This document shows positions 48,128-58,717 of a DNA stretch of 64,000 nt, piece after piece. The position numbers and the translations under genes are program-made. Positions within the stretch are counted from its first letter, which is position 1. The number at the start of each line of letters is the position of its first letter. The notes under the pieces are model-generated. The model was not told the origin of the DNA. It searched no databases and worked only from the letters and a program-made list of their open reading frames with translations. This stretch comes from Rhodocyclus tenuis (GTDB taxonomy: Bacteria; Pseudomonadota; Gammaproteobacteria; Burkholderiales; Rhodocyclaceae). Location of the stretch: positions 186,001 through 250,000 of the forward strand of contig NZ_JACIGE010000001.1 in assembly GCF_014197755.1 (NCBI RefSeq), in the 5' to 3' direction.

Positions 48128-48177
48128 GCCTTCCCTCCCTCATTGCTGCCCCCCAAGGCGATCGTTTCTTGCCTGAA

Positions 48178-48861
48178 TCAATGGACGCTTTCGTCGTTGC
48201 CCTTGCGCGTCAAGGCGACGACCAGTTCGGCTTCGGCGCGGGCAATCCCGCAACGCTCCGAAATCGCCGAGGCGTCGGCACCCTGCAGCGCCATCTGCAT
48301 GGCTTCGCCGTAAAGCGGCGAAACGTGCTGCGCGGAGTTGACCTCGTCCACTTCACGGCGCAATTCCTCGCGCAAGGCGGCTAGCTCGCCGCGCACTTCG
48401 CTGCGCAGGCTCTTCAAGCTCGTGTCGAGCGTCGCCACACGCTCGCTCAGCGCCGCCGACAGCGCCCGCAGGTGCGCCAGCTCGCGTTCGTGCGCCTCGA
48501 CATCGCGCTGGTCTGCCAACTGCTGTGGCGGCGGCTCGTTCCAGGCGAACGCGGGTGGCGCAGGCGCAGTGCTTGCCGGCTGATCGGCGGTAGCGCTTAC
48601 GGCAGCGGCCGCAGCGTTCTCGGCAGCCCAGCCCGCCTTGGCGGCGCCACGCTTGCCGCCGTCTCCGGCATCGTCGACCGCCGCCACCGCACCATAGGCG
48701 GCGAGCGCAGCACCCGCCTGCGCCGCCGGCACGACAGACGCCGCCGTCGCCTGCAGGCGACGCATGCGCCAGAAGACGACGAGCACGTAGATCGCGAGCA
48801 CGGCAACCAGGCCGAGCAGCGCATCGCGCCATGTCAGTGAGGCAAGGAAGTCAGGATCCAT
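48178..48861 (-). CDS. DUF2802-family protein
   Basis: A 227-residue protein with an N-terminal transmembrane helix (DALLGLVAVLAIYVLVVFWR), an Ala-rich linker, a coiled coil (ELAHLRALSAALSERVATLD onward, about 125-175), and a C-terminal HTH-like segment (ISERCGIARAEAELVVALTR) typical of DUF2802. The family occurs next to flagellar or cell-envelope genes, function unknown. It probably forms an operon with the SPOR protein. Confidence 0.83.
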   Translation of the reverse strand: MDPDFLASLTWRDALLGLVAVLAIYVLVVFWRMRRLQATAASVVPAAQAGAALAAYGAVAAVDDAGDGGKRGAAKAGWAAENAAAAAVSATADQPASTAPAPPAFAWNEPPPQQLADQRDVEAHERELAHLRALSAALSERVATLDTSLKSLRSEVRGELAALREELRREVDEVNSAQHVSPLYGEAMQMALQGADASAISERCGIARAEAELVVALTRKGNDESVH

Positions 48862-49044
48862 CGCAGGTCGGCAGTCAGTATTGCGCCGTATTATCCTTGA
48901 TCCGTCGCCGAACGGGGATGCTTGACGATGCCGGACGGATGCGCCAGCGCCTTCGGATGCTCGCGGGCGCCTGGCTGCCTGCGCTTTGCTCAGGCGCCAC
49001 GCCGGCAGCTGTGATACCGGCTGGCGCGCCGGTCAAGGCGAAGC

Positions 49045-49548
49045 TCAACTGCCCTCGCCGCCATCCTTGCGCTCGCGGGCGCCGATATAGACGGTCTTGT
49101 TGATTTCGGCATGTACCAGCCCCTTGGCGTCGCGGAATTCGACGCGGAAGTGACGATCGCAACGCCCGTCACGCCCAACCGCTTCGCGCACAGCAACGAT
49201 GTCGTCCTCGCTGATGCGAAAGTCGGCGAACAGCTCACTGCGCCCCGGACGGCGATAGCGGATCGACGCCGCCTTGTCCCAGACGATGTAATCACGGCCG
49301 AGATTCATCGCCAGCAGCAGCGCGAAGATCGGATCGGTGGCCGAGTAGAGGCTGCCGCCAAAGGTGGTGCCGGCGCCGTTGCGCGTGCGCAGCGTCAAGG
49401 GCAGGCGGACGACGATATGGCGCAGGTCAGCCGAAACATGCAGCAACCGGCCACCGGTGGCGCGGTAAGCCGGAAACCAGTTGAGGCCGAGGCGGAATAG
49501 CGTGGGTCGCCAGGCGGCAGGGATGCGGTTCCAGAAACTGGGCAGCAT
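49045..49548 (-). CDS. DUF4442 hotdog-fold thioesterase-like protein
   Basis: A 167-residue hotdog-fold protein: RLPLTLRTRNGAGTTFGGSL, SATDPIFALLLAMNLG and IRYRRPGRSELFADF. DUF4442 proteins are relatives of PaaI-type acyl-CoA thioesterases. The ATG at 49548 was chosen for GAGGAG 4 bp upstream; an ATG seven codons earlier is an alternative. It lies just downstream of the fatty-acid genes on the same strand, with a 158-bp gap. Confidence 0.78.
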   Translation of the reverse strand: MLPSFWNRIPAAWRPTLFRLGLNWFPAYRATGGRLLHVSADLRHIVVRLPLTLRTRNGAGTTFGGSLYSATDPIFALLLAMNLGRDYIVWDKAASIRYRRPGRSELFADFRISEDDIVAVREAVGRDGRCDRHFRVEFRDAKGLVHAEINKTVYIGARERKDGGEGS

Positions 49549-49706
49549 GCGGCTCCTCGCGGCAGCCATGCTGGCCGCCGGGTGAATCGGAAAAACGGCG
49601 AGCGACGAAAAAACAGTGGCGACGCCCGCCTGCACGCCGCCACCGCCATTCTGCCTGAACGGACATCGCGCCGGAGCCCGTCACCCGGACGGGCCGGCGT
49701 GCGTCC

Positions 49707-50909
<1,203 letters not shown>

Positions 50910-50946
50910 GGTGTCTTTTCTCCTTGGCTATCCGTTCGGGTCAGCC

Positions 50947-53358
50947 TTAGTTGCGCAGGGGCTTGCCGGTTTCCAGCATGTGCACGATGCGCTGCTGGGT
51001 CTTCTCGTTCTTCAGCAGCGCGACGAACTGCTGGCGCTCGACGGTAAGCAACCACTTCTCGTCAACCAGGCTGCCACCCTCGACGTCGCCGCCGCACAGC
51101 GCCGTTGCCGCCGCCTTGGCGACGACGTAGTCGTGCGCCGAAACCATGCCGCCTTCCTTCATGTTGGCGAGCATCATTTCGAGCGTGGCAATTCCCGGCC
51201 GGCCGGCGACGCGCACCTTGCGCGGCGACAATTTCGGCGCGTAACCGGCCTCGGCCAGCGTACGCGCTTCGCGCAGCGCGACGTAGAGCAGTTCGTCGGC
51301 GTTGAACAGCAGCGTGTCGGTGTCGAGAACGAAGCCGAGCTCACGCGCCTGCGCCCCGCTCTTCGACACCTTGGCCATGGCGATGGTCTGGAACACCGGC
51401 GCGATGAAGTCGAAGGGATCGGCGTTGGCCGTCTTCGGCGCCGCCGCTGCTGCGCGCAGCGCAAACTCCTTGCTGCCGCCACCGGCCGGAATCAGGCCGA
51501 CGCCGGCCTCGACCAGACCGATGTACGACTCGAGCGCGACGACGCGGCGCGCGCAGTGCATCAGGAACTCACAACCACCGCCGAGCGCCATGCCCTGCAC
51601 CGCGGCGACCACCGGCACCTTGGCGTACTTGAGCGACATCGACGCATCCTGGAAGGCGGCAACGTAAGTCTCGAGCAGATCGAACTGGCCGGCAGCGACG
51701 CTCTCGGCCACTTCCTTGAGGTTGGCGCCGACGGCAAAGGGCGCGTCGTGCCACAGCACCAGCCCCTTGAGGTTGGCTTCGGCGTAGCCGACCGCCTGCT
51801 GCAGGCCTTCGATGACGTCGCGGCCGAGCGCGTGCATCTTGCTGCGGAAGGAGACGATGCCGATGTCGGCGTCGACCGACGGCAGGCGCCACAGGCGCAG
51901 GCCGGCGTTCTCGAACAGGGTTTCGCCGGCGTGCGTGAACGGCAGCGCCGGTTCGCCAAAGACGCGCTCGGGGAAGAGCTGGCGCTGGTAAACCGGCAGC
52001 GTCGAGCGCGGACGCAGCGTGTTGGCCGAGGCGGAGTACGAACCCTCGGCGGCGTGAACGCCGGGTTTGTCACCATTCCGGCCGGCAACCCAGGCCGGCA
52101 GCGGCGCTGCCGTCAAGGCGCGACCAGCAGCGATGTCTTCGGCCACGGCATCGGCGATCGCCTGCCAGCCGGCCGCCTGCCAGGTTTCGAACGGACCCTG
52201 CGCCCAGCCGAAGCCCCAGCGCATGGCGAAGTCGACATCCCGTGCGTTGTCGGCGATGTCGGCGAGATGGAAGGCACAGTAGTGGAATACGTCGCGGAAG
52301 ATCGCCCACAGGAACTGCGCCTGCGGATGTTCGCAGGCGCGCAGCGCGGCAAACTTCTCGGCCGGATTCCTGATCTTGAGGATGGCGAAGACTTCCGGCG
52401 CCACCGCCTTGTCGGCGGGCAGCGCGTCGCGGTAATCCTGCGCGGCGAGATCGAGCACCTTGATCGCGCGGCCGTCCTTGCGGAAGATGCCGCAGCGCGT
52501 CTTCTGGCCGAGCGCGCCCTTGCCGATCAGCGCCGTCAGCCACTTGGGCTGCGCGTAGTAGGCAGCCCACGGATCGTTCGGCAGCGTGTCCTGCATCGTC
52601 TTGATGACGTGCGCCATGGTGTCGAGACCGACCACGTCGGCAGTGCGGTAGGTGGCGCTCTTCGGCCGGCCGATCAGCGGGCCGGTCAGCGCGTCGACCT
52701 CGTCGAAGCCGAGGCCGAGACGCTGCGTGTGGTGCATCGCGGCGAGCATGGAGAAGACGCCGACGCGGTTGGCGACGAAGTTCGGCGTATCGAGCGCGCG
52801 CACCACGCCCTTGCCGAGACGCGACACCAGCCAGGACTCGAGGTCGTCGAGCAGCGTCGCTGCGGTTTCGCGCGTCGCGATCAGTTCGACCAGCCGCATG
52901 TAGCGCGGCGGATTGAAGAAGTGGATGCCGCAGAAGCGCGGGCGTAGCGACTCGGGCAGCGCCTCGGCCAGACGGTTGATCGACAGACCCGAGGTGTTCG
53001 AGGCGATGATCGCGTCAGGAGCGATATACGGCGCGATCTTGCGGTAGAGATCGTCCTTCCACTCCATTTTCTCGGCGATGGCCTCGATGATCAGGTCACA
53101 GCCACGCAGTTGTTCGAGGTGCTGGTCGTAGTTAGCGGCGTCGATGTAGAGCACGCGGTCGGCCGTGGCCAGCGGCGACGGCTCAAGCTTCTTCAGGCCG
53201 TCGATGGCCTTTTTGACGATTCCGTTCGGGTCGCCGTCCTTGGCGGCCAGGTCGAAAAGCACGACCGGCGTTTCGGCATTGGCCAGATGCGCCGCAATCT
53301 GCGCGCCCATGACACCGGCGCCCAGCACTGCGGCCTTGCGTACGATGAAATTGCTCAA
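50947..53358 (-). CDS. 3-hydroxyacyl-CoA dehydrogenase / enoyl-CoA hydratase (dehydrogenase first)
   Basis: An 803-residue bifunctional enzyme with inverted domain order compared with Escherichia coli FadB: the NAD-binding 3-hydroxyacyl-CoA dehydrogenase is N-terminal (AAVLGAGVMGAQIAAHLANA; GIHFFNPPRYMRLVELI), and the hydratase/isomerase fold is C-terminal (VPVVAAVQGMALGGGCEFLM; VGLIPAGGGSKEFAL) from about residue 470. The start is TTG at 53358, with AGGAGG 5 bp upstream and the Rossmann fold beginning at once; longer starts have no ribosome binding site. First gene of the operon under the palindrome at 53543. Confidence 0.93.
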   Translation of the reverse strand: MSNFIVRKAAVLGAGVMGAQIAAHLANAETPVVLFDLAAKDGDPNGIVKKAIDGLKKLEPSPLATADRVLYIDAANYDQHLEQLRGCDLIIEAIAEKMEWKDDLYRKIAPYIAPDAIIASNTSGLSINRLAEALPESLRPRFCGIHFFNPPRYMRLVELIATRETAATLLDDLESWLVSRLGKGVVRALDTPNFVANRVGVFSMLAAMHHTQRLGLGFDEVDALTGPLIGRPKSATYRTADVVGLDTMAHVIKTMQDTLPNDPWAAYYAQPKWLTALIGKGALGQKTRCGIFRKDGRAIKVLDLAAQDYRDALPADKAVAPEVFAILKIRNPAEKFAALRACEHPQAQFLWAIFRDVFHYCAFHLADIADNARDVDFAMRWGFGWAQGPFETWQAAGWQAIADAVAEDIAAGRALTAAPLPAWVAGRNGDKPGVHAAEGSYSASANTLRPRSTLPVYQRQLFPERVFGEPALPFTHAGETLFENAGLRLWRLPSVDADIGIVSFRSKMHALGRDVIEGLQQAVGYAEANLKGLVLWHDAPFAVGANLKEVAESVAAGQFDLLETYVAAFQDASMSLKYAKVPVVAAVQGMALGGGCEFLMHCARRVVALESYIGLVEAGVGLIPAGGGSKEFALRAAAAAPKTANADPFDFIAPVFQTIAMAKVSKSGAQARELGFVLDTDTLLFNADELLYVALREARTLAEAGYAPKLSPRKVRVAGRPGIATLEMMLANMKEGGMVSAHDYVVAKAAATALCGGDVEGGSLVDEKWLLTVERQQFVALLKNEKTQQRIVHMLETGKPLRN

Positions 53359-53542
53359 GCTGTCCTCCTGATGGGTCGGATTGACGCCTTGCACTGCTTC
53401 CGCACGAACGCACACCGCCTCATCTGCCAGATCATGGGAGACCAAAGACGGGGAATGCGGACGCCTGGAGGAAAGGCAAGGTCGAAAACAGTTACGCCGG
53501 GAACGCCCCGGAGCGGAAATGCAGAAACACGGGGTAAAGCAA

Positions 53543-53560
53543 TTTAAACGAACGTTTGAA
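53543..53560. promoter_or_regulatory. Predicted TetR-type operator upstream of the hydroxyacyl-CoA dehydrogenase operon
   Basis: TTTAAACGAACGTTTGAA, with inner palindrome AAACG-N2-CGTTT (53546-53557). Its reverse complement differs in only one position from the site at 61965-61982 near the TetR gene. Located 185 bp upstream of the start codon. Confidence 0.72.
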
Positions 53561-53607
53561 TTGTAGTACGAACCGAGCGCCGGTCAAGCGCCCGAACCGG
53601 ACGCAAG

Positions 53608-53642
53608 ACGAAAAAAAACGCCCCGGCAGAGCGGGGCGTTTC
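53608..53642 (-). terminator. Terminator of the fadL-like gene
   Basis: AACGCCCCG (53617-53625) pairs with CGGGGCGTT (53632-53640); on the minus strand eight T follow. A strong intrinsic terminator about 20 bp after the stop. Confidence 0.93.
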
Positions 53643-53660
53643 GTCCGGCGAAAAACCGGA

Positions 53661-54944
53661 TCAGAAGGACAACGAGTACTGAATACCGACGAGGTCGGCG
53701 CTCGCCTCGTAAGTACCGGCGAGGAGGCCGCGCGCCGCAGTATCTTCGTCGTTGGCAACATTGGAATCCTTGACGAACAGGTGGCTGTAGCCAACGTCCA
53801 GAACCGAATCCTTGCTCAGCTTGTACTGCGCGCCGAGCGACAGCCAGGTGCGGTTGTTGTCCGGCAGCGAAGCGGTGCGGTACTTCGCACTATCTACCGG
53901 CGACTGGTCGTAGGCGACACCGAACTTCAGCTTCCACGCGTCGTTGTACTTGTAGTTGGCGCCAAGCGCGACACGCCACGTGTCACGGAACTTGGTGAGC
54001 ATTTCGCTGGAACCGGTAGTACTTCCGGTAATCACCAACGACTGAATACTGCTCCAGCCGGTCCAAGATACGTCACCCAGCAACTCCCACCGATCGCTGA
54101 GTTGCTGTTGAGCACTCAGGATGAAGGTGTCTGGAAGTTCAACTGTCGCTTTGGCTGAACCATTCAAGGCCGCATTGAAAGGCGAGCCAAAAGTCTGATC
54201 GCCATCCGCTTTATGCTTGATCTTCGAGCGATAGGAAGCCCCGACGCGGGTGGACGGCGAAATTTGGAAAATCGCACCAGCATTCCAGCCCCAAGCATCC
54301 GAGTTCAACTCGTTAGAAACTCGCGCCGTAGTATACGGGGCGCCCCCTCCTGCACCCAGCCCCACTACAGCAGCCTTGTCGAAGGTGGCATCAATGCGCT
54401 GCCAGTTCACACCGAAGCCAAGCGACACGACTTCATTCGCTTTCCAGGCGATCGACGGATTGATGTTGTAGGTCTTGATATCAAACAGCGTCGAGTGGTA
54501 ACGCCCCTTCCAGTCCTTGTCATAGTCGGTCTTCAGACCGAACGGTGCACCGAAGCCGATACCGGCGAACCAGCGGTCATTCAACTGCCACGACAGGTAG
54601 CCATTGGGCAGAAAGCCCCAGCCACCTGCGTCGCCGCCGTTGCCACCGGTCGCCGCACCGCCGCCCAGCGCGGTCGGATTCGTCGTGCCGGCATCCTTGA
54701 ACTTGAAGCTCACGCCAATCGCCGAGACACCGGCCGAGAAGTTACGGCCAGGCAGGTAGGTCATGCCGGCCGGGTTGTAGTAAATCGTGCTGGCGTTTTC
54801 GGCGACGGCCGCCGAACCGGCATACGCATTGCCCATGCCGCTGGCGTTCTGCTCGATCAGCTGGAATCCCGCCGCCGAGGCGTAGCCCGAAAACAGGCCG
54901 AGCACCAGAGCGGGGATGAGTTTCATGCTTGTCCCGAATTTCAT
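53661..54944 (-). CDS. fadL: FadL/OmpP1-family outer-membrane fatty-acid transporter
   Basis: A 427-residue outer-membrane protein. The signal peptide (MKLIPALVLGLFSGYASA) is followed by the FadL hallmark GFQLIEQNASGMGNAYAGSA, then SASTIYYNPAGMTYL-like hatch residues (ENASTIYYNPAGMTYLPG). The rest is a beta-barrel ending in GIQYSLSF with a C-terminal Phe. It lets long-chain fatty acids or hydrophobic compounds across the outer membrane. AAGGAGAG lies 9 bp before the ATG. It is between the two beta-oxidation operons and on the same strand. Confidence 0.93.
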   Translation of the reverse strand: MKFGTSMKLIPALVLGLFSGYASAAGFQLIEQNASGMGNAYAGSAAVAENASTIYYNPAGMTYLPGRNFSAGVSAIGVSFKFKDAGTTNPTALGGGAATGGNGGDAGGWGFLPNGYLSWQLNDRWFAGIGFGAPFGLKTDYDKDWKGRYHSTLFDIKTYNINPSIAWKANEVVSLGFGVNWQRIDATFDKAAVVGLGAGGGAPYTTARVSNELNSDAWGWNAGAIFQISPSTRVGASYRSKIKHKADGDQTFGSPFNAALNGSAKATVELPDTFILSAQQQLSDRWELLGDVSWTGWSSIQSLVITGSTTGSSEMLTKFRDTWRVALGANYKYNDAWKLKFGVAYDQSPVDSAKYRTASLPDNNRTWLSLGAQYKLSKDSVLDVGYSHLFVKDSNVANDEDTAARGLLAGTYEASADLVGIQYSLSF

Positions 54945-55057
54945 CGTTTTTCTCTCCTTAGAAGTGGTGGTCGTGGTGTTGTGCGTTCCCACGTGATTCA
55001 GGTGTAACAAAACTTCAACGGCGATTCTATCGGCTGACGCCGGCGAATCGCTTCTTA

Positions 55058-55456
55058 TTATGGGTAATCGGGCAAGGCGCGCTTGGCGCCGTGTTGGTCC
55101 AGTGCAACATAGGTCAGCGTCGCTTCGGTCACTTTTACCGTTGTCGGGCTCGAGGGATGACGTTCGGCGTACACCTCGACGTTGACCGTGACCGAAGTAC
55201 GGCCTCTGGCAACGACCTCAGCATAAAAGCTGACGACATCACCGACCGACACCGGCTGCTTGAAGAGGAAAGAATTCACCGCCACCGTCGCCACCCGCCC
55301 GCGCGCGCGCTGCATGGCGACGGTGGCGCCAGCGATGTCGACCTGTGCCATGATCCAGCCGCCGAAGACATCGCCGTGGTGATTGACGTCGGCTGGCAGC
55401 GGCATCACGCGCAAGGCCGGCTGACGGTCGGGAAGCGCGACGGGGATTTCAGGCAT
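55058..55456 (-). CDS. Acyl-CoA thioesterase (YciA-like hotdog)
   Basis: A 132-residue hotdog thioesterase: ALRVMPLPADVNHHGDVFGG, then WIMAQVDIAGATVAMQRARG with the catalytic Asp, and VTVNVEVYAERH. YciA-type enzymes hydrolyse medium and long acyl-CoA. The ATG overlaps the stop of the FadB-like gene by 8 bp, so it is the last gene of the TetR-fadE operon. Confidence 0.92.
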   Translation of the reverse strand: MPEIPVALPDRQPALRVMPLPADVNHHGDVFGGWIMAQVDIAGATVAMQRARGRVATVAVNSFLFKQPVSVGDVVSFYAEVVARGRTSVTVNVEVYAERHPSSPTTVKVTEATLTYVALDQHGAKRALPDYP

Positions 55457-57410
55457 GCTGATCTTTCCGGTAGTTGAGCGGCCCACCGGTGAAGGGCGCG
55501 AAGCCGGTGCCGAAGATCACGCCGGCGTCGGCGAGATCGGCGTCGGCGACGATTCCCGCATCAACCAGTTGCTGCGTGCGCAGGAGAAGCGGCTCGACCA
55601 GACGCAGTGCCAGACCTTGCGGGACGGCACCCGGCGTTCCCTTGAACGCCTTGCCGTCGCGCCAGGTGTAGAAACCGCTGCCGCTCTTGCGTCCGAGACG
55701 GCCTGCGGCCACGCGCTCGGCCAGACAAGCCGGCGGCTCGCTCACGTCGGTAACGAGGCTGCGCCCGGCGGCGAGCGCGATGTCGAGGCCGACGGTGTCT
55801 GCCAGTTCGATCGGCCCCATCGGCATGCCGAAGGCGAGCATCGTTTCGTCGATGGTTTCCGGCGACAGCCCCTCGTCGACGCAGCGCATCGCTGCCTGCA
55901 TATAGGGCGCGAGAACGGCGTTGACGAGAAAGCCCGGCGCGCTTTTCACCGGCAGCGGCAGGCGATCGATCTGGCGGACGAAGGCCGCGGCACGCGCCAG
56001 CATCGCCGGGTCGGCGCCCTCGGCGGCGACCACCTCGACCAGCGGCATCTTCGCCACCGGGTTGAAGAAGTGAATGCCGACCAGCCGTTCGGGACGCGCC
56101 AATACGTCGCGCAGATCTTCGAGACGCAGGCTGGAAGTGTTGGTGGCAAGCACCGCGTCGGGGCGCATCTGCGCATCGAGGCGGCGGAACAGCTCGCGCT
56201 TGACCTCGACATTCTCGACGATCGCCTCGATGACGATATCGGCGCGCGCGGCGCCGTGGCCGTCGACGTCCGGTATCAGCCGGTCGCGCGCAGCGCGCTG
56301 CAGCAGCGGGTCGCGCAGCCGGCGCCCGAACAGCGTGTTGGCGCGCTTGATCGCCGGCGCAATGCGTGCGATGTCCTGGTCGGCGAGCGTAACCGTCAGC
56401 CCGCGCAGCGCGCACCAGGCGGCGATATCGCCACCCATGACGCCGGCGCCGATCACGTGCACATGCTTCGCCACGGCGATGCCGTCGGCCTTGCCGAAGC
56501 TCTTCAGCCGCTCCTGCAGGTGATAGACGCGGACGAGGTTCCGCGCCGTCGGCGAACGCACGATGCCGTCGATCAGTTCCGGCGCGGCGAGCGCGTCGCC
56601 GTCGTGACGCGCCCACAGGTCGATGATCGCGTACGGCGCCGGGTAGTGCTCGGGGCGTGCGCGCGCAGCGACCTTCTTCTTCGCCTGCGCCGCGACGATG
56701 CCGCGCAACGGCCCGGAGAGCAGGCGCGTGACCAGCGGCAGCGGCTTGCGCGACTGGCCGGAGACGACCAGTTGGCGCGCGGCCTCGGCCATCACGCGCG
56801 GCGGCACGCAGGCGTCTGCCAGTCCGATCTTGTAGGCGCGACGCGCATCGACCGTCTTGCCGGCAAGCATCAGGTCGAGTGCCACCGGCCCGCCGACGCG
56901 CTGCGGCAGGCGGCGCATGCCGCCCCAGCCGGGGAAGATGCCGAGCATCACCTCGGGCAGGCCGAGGCGCGTGCCGGCTTCGTCGACCACCAGCAGGTAG
57001 CGGCAGGCGAGCGCCAGTTCGAGGCCACCACCAAGGCAATGGCCGCGCACCAGCGCCAGCGTCGGGTAGCGCACCGCCGCCAACCGGTTGAACAGCTGCC
57101 AGCCGCGCGCAACGAGCGCCTGCGCGTCCTCGGCGCTGGCCAGCACACCGAATTCGTCGATGTCGGCGCCGGCGATGAAGCCGGCGTCCTTGCCCGAGCA
57201 GATGATCAAGCCTTTGGGCGGCGACGCGTCGAACTGGTCGAGCAGCTGCGCCAGTTCGCCGAGCACGGCGGCCGACAGCGCGTTGGCCGAAGCACCGGCG
57301 CGGTCGAGCGTGGCGGTAGCCAGCCCGTCAGCGCTGCGTTCAAGGCGCCAATGCTGCAAGCTGGCATCGGCAGTTTCTGTCACGGCGCGAAGATCGCTGA
57401 TCGTGTTCAT
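55449..57410 (-). CDS. Enoyl-CoA hydratase / 3-hydroxyacyl-CoA dehydrogenase (FadB/FadJ type)
   Basis: A 653-residue bifunctional enzyme with classic order: hydratase N-terminal (GKDAGFIAGADIDEF; ALVRGHCLGGGLELALACRY; EVMLGIFPGWGGMRRLP with the catalytic Glu), and dehydrogenase from about residue 310 (HVIGAGVMGGDIAAW; GIHFFNPVAKMPLVEVV). Together with the adjacent thiolase it runs the last three steps of beta-oxidation. The ATG overlaps the thiolase stop as ATGA. Confidence 0.94.
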   Translation of the reverse strand: MNTISDLRAVTETADASLQHWRLERSADGLATATLDRAGASANALSAAVLGELAQLLDQFDASPPKGLIICSGKDAGFIAGADIDEFGVLASAEDAQALVARGWQLFNRLAAVRYPTLALVRGHCLGGGLELALACRYLLVVDEAGTRLGLPEVMLGIFPGWGGMRRLPQRVGGPVALDLMLAGKTVDARRAYKIGLADACVPPRVMAEAARQLVVSGQSRKPLPLVTRLLSGPLRGIVAAQAKKKVAARARPEHYPAPYAIIDLWARHDGDALAAPELIDGIVRSPTARNLVRVYHLQERLKSFGKADGIAVAKHVHVIGAGVMGGDIAAWCALRGLTVTLADQDIARIAPAIKRANTLFGRRLRDPLLQRAARDRLIPDVDGHGAARADIVIEAIVENVEVKRELFRRLDAQMRPDAVLATNTSSLRLEDLRDVLARPERLVGIHFFNPVAKMPLVEVVAAEGADPAMLARAAAFVRQIDRLPLPVKSAPGFLVNAVLAPYMQAAMRCVDEGLSPETIDETMLAFGMPMGPIELADTVGLDIALAAGRSLVTDVSEPPACLAERVAAGRLGRKSGSGFYTWRDGKAFKGTPGAVPQGLALRLVEPLLLRTQQLVDAGIVADADLADAGVIFGTGFAPFTGGPLNYRKDQHA

Positions 57411-58696
57411 GCGCAGCTCTCCACCAGCATCGCCCCTCCCTGCCCACCACCGATACAGATCGACGCGATGCCGCGACCGCCACCCGCGGCGCGCAGGGCG
57501 TGCGCCAGATGCAGGACGATGCGCGCGCCGGAAGCGCCAACCGGATGGCCGAGCGCGACGGCGCCGCCGTCAACGTTAAGACGTGACTCGTCGATGCAAC
57601 CGAGCGCGCCTTCGGCAGCGAGCTGCTCGCGGCAGTAGTCGTCGGATTCCCAAGCTGCCAGACAGGCCAGCACCTGGGCGGCGAAGGCCTCGTTGATTTC
57701 CCAGCGGTCGATATCGGCAAGCGCCAGACCGTTGCGCTGCAGGATCGGCGTCACCGCGTGCACCGGACCAAGACCCATCTGCGCCGGATCGAGCCCCGCC
57801 CACTCGCTGTCGGTGATCTTCGCCAGCGGTTCGAGATTCCAGCGTGTCACCGCTTCGGCGGATGCGAGCAGCAGCCAAGCCGCGCCGTCGGTGATCTGCG
57901 AGCTGTTGCCGGCGGTGATACGACCGTACTTGCGATCAAAGAAAGGCTTCAGCGTGCCAAGCTTGTCGGCGTTGGAGTCGGCACGCACGCCGTCGTCGTC
58001 GGCATAGACGCGACCTTCGCTGTCGATCAGCGGCACGATCTCCTTGAAGCGGCCGGCCTGCTGCGCGGCGAGCGTGCGCTGGTGACTGCGCACCGAAAAC
58101 TCGTCCATGGCCCGGCGCGACAGGTCGAACTTCCAGGCCAGGTTTTCGGCGGTCTGACCCATCATCAGGCCGACCACCGGGTCGGTCAGGCCCTTGAGGA
58201 TGCCGATCACCGGCGCGAACAAGGCCTTCAGCGGCACGCGTGCGAACTGCTGGGCGCGCGCGCCGAGCGTCTTCGCCTGCGCCAGGCCACCGAACCAGCG
58301 CACCATCGACGGTGAGTAGAGCAAGGGCGCATGTGACAGGGCGTCGACGCCGCCGGCGAGCACCAGCTGCGAACGGCCGCTGCGGATGTTGGCGATGGCT
58401 GAATCGATCGCCTGCATGCCCGAGGCGCAGTTGCGCATCACCGTCCAGCCGGGAACGCGGTTGCCGCAGCCCATGCGCAAGGCGACGACGCGGCCGATAT
58501 TGACCTCGTCGGGCGATGGGCTGGCGCAGCCGAGGATCACCTCGTCAAGATCGGTCGGCGCAAAAGGCTGGCGCAGCAGCAGGGCACGGCCGGCCTGCAC
58601 GGCAAGATCGCTGGCGGCAAACGGCCCCGGCGCGTTGCGCGCCTTGAGGAAAGGCGTGCGCGCTCCATCGACGATGTAAATGGGTTCAAAAGCCAC
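57407..58696 (-). CDS. fadI: Acetyl-CoA C-acyltransferase (FadI-like thiolase)
   Basis: A 429-residue thiolase: WTVMRNCASGMQAIDSAIAN with the nucleophilic Cys, EINEAFAAQVLACLAA, ALGHPVGASGARI, and SICIGGGQGGAML. Length and pairing with a FadJ-type partner fit FadI. The GTG start at 58696 has AAGGA 9 bp upstream. It follows fadE by 21 bp. Confidence 0.93.
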   Translation of the reverse strand: MAFEPIYIVDGARTPFLKARNAPGPFAASDLAVQAGRALLLRQPFAPTDLDEVILGCASPSPDEVNIGRVVALRMGCGNRVPGWTVMRNCASGMQAIDSAIANIRSGRSQLVLAGGVDALSHAPLLYSPSMVRWFGGLAQAKTLGARAQQFARVPLKALFAPVIGILKGLTDPVVGLMMGQTAENLAWKFDLSRRAMDEFSVRSHQRTLAAQQAGRFKEIVPLIDSEGRVYADDDGVRADSNADKLGTLKPFFDRKYGRITAGNSSQITDGAAWLLLASAEAVTRWNLEPLAKITDSEWAGLDPAQMGLGPVHAVTPILQRNGLALADIDRWEINEAFAAQVLACLAAWESDDYCREQLAAEGALGCIDESRLNVDGGAVALGHPVGASGARIVLHLAHALRAAGGGRGIASICIGGGQGGAMLVESCA

Positions 58697-58717
58697 TGAT
58701 CAGAATCCTTGGTTTAT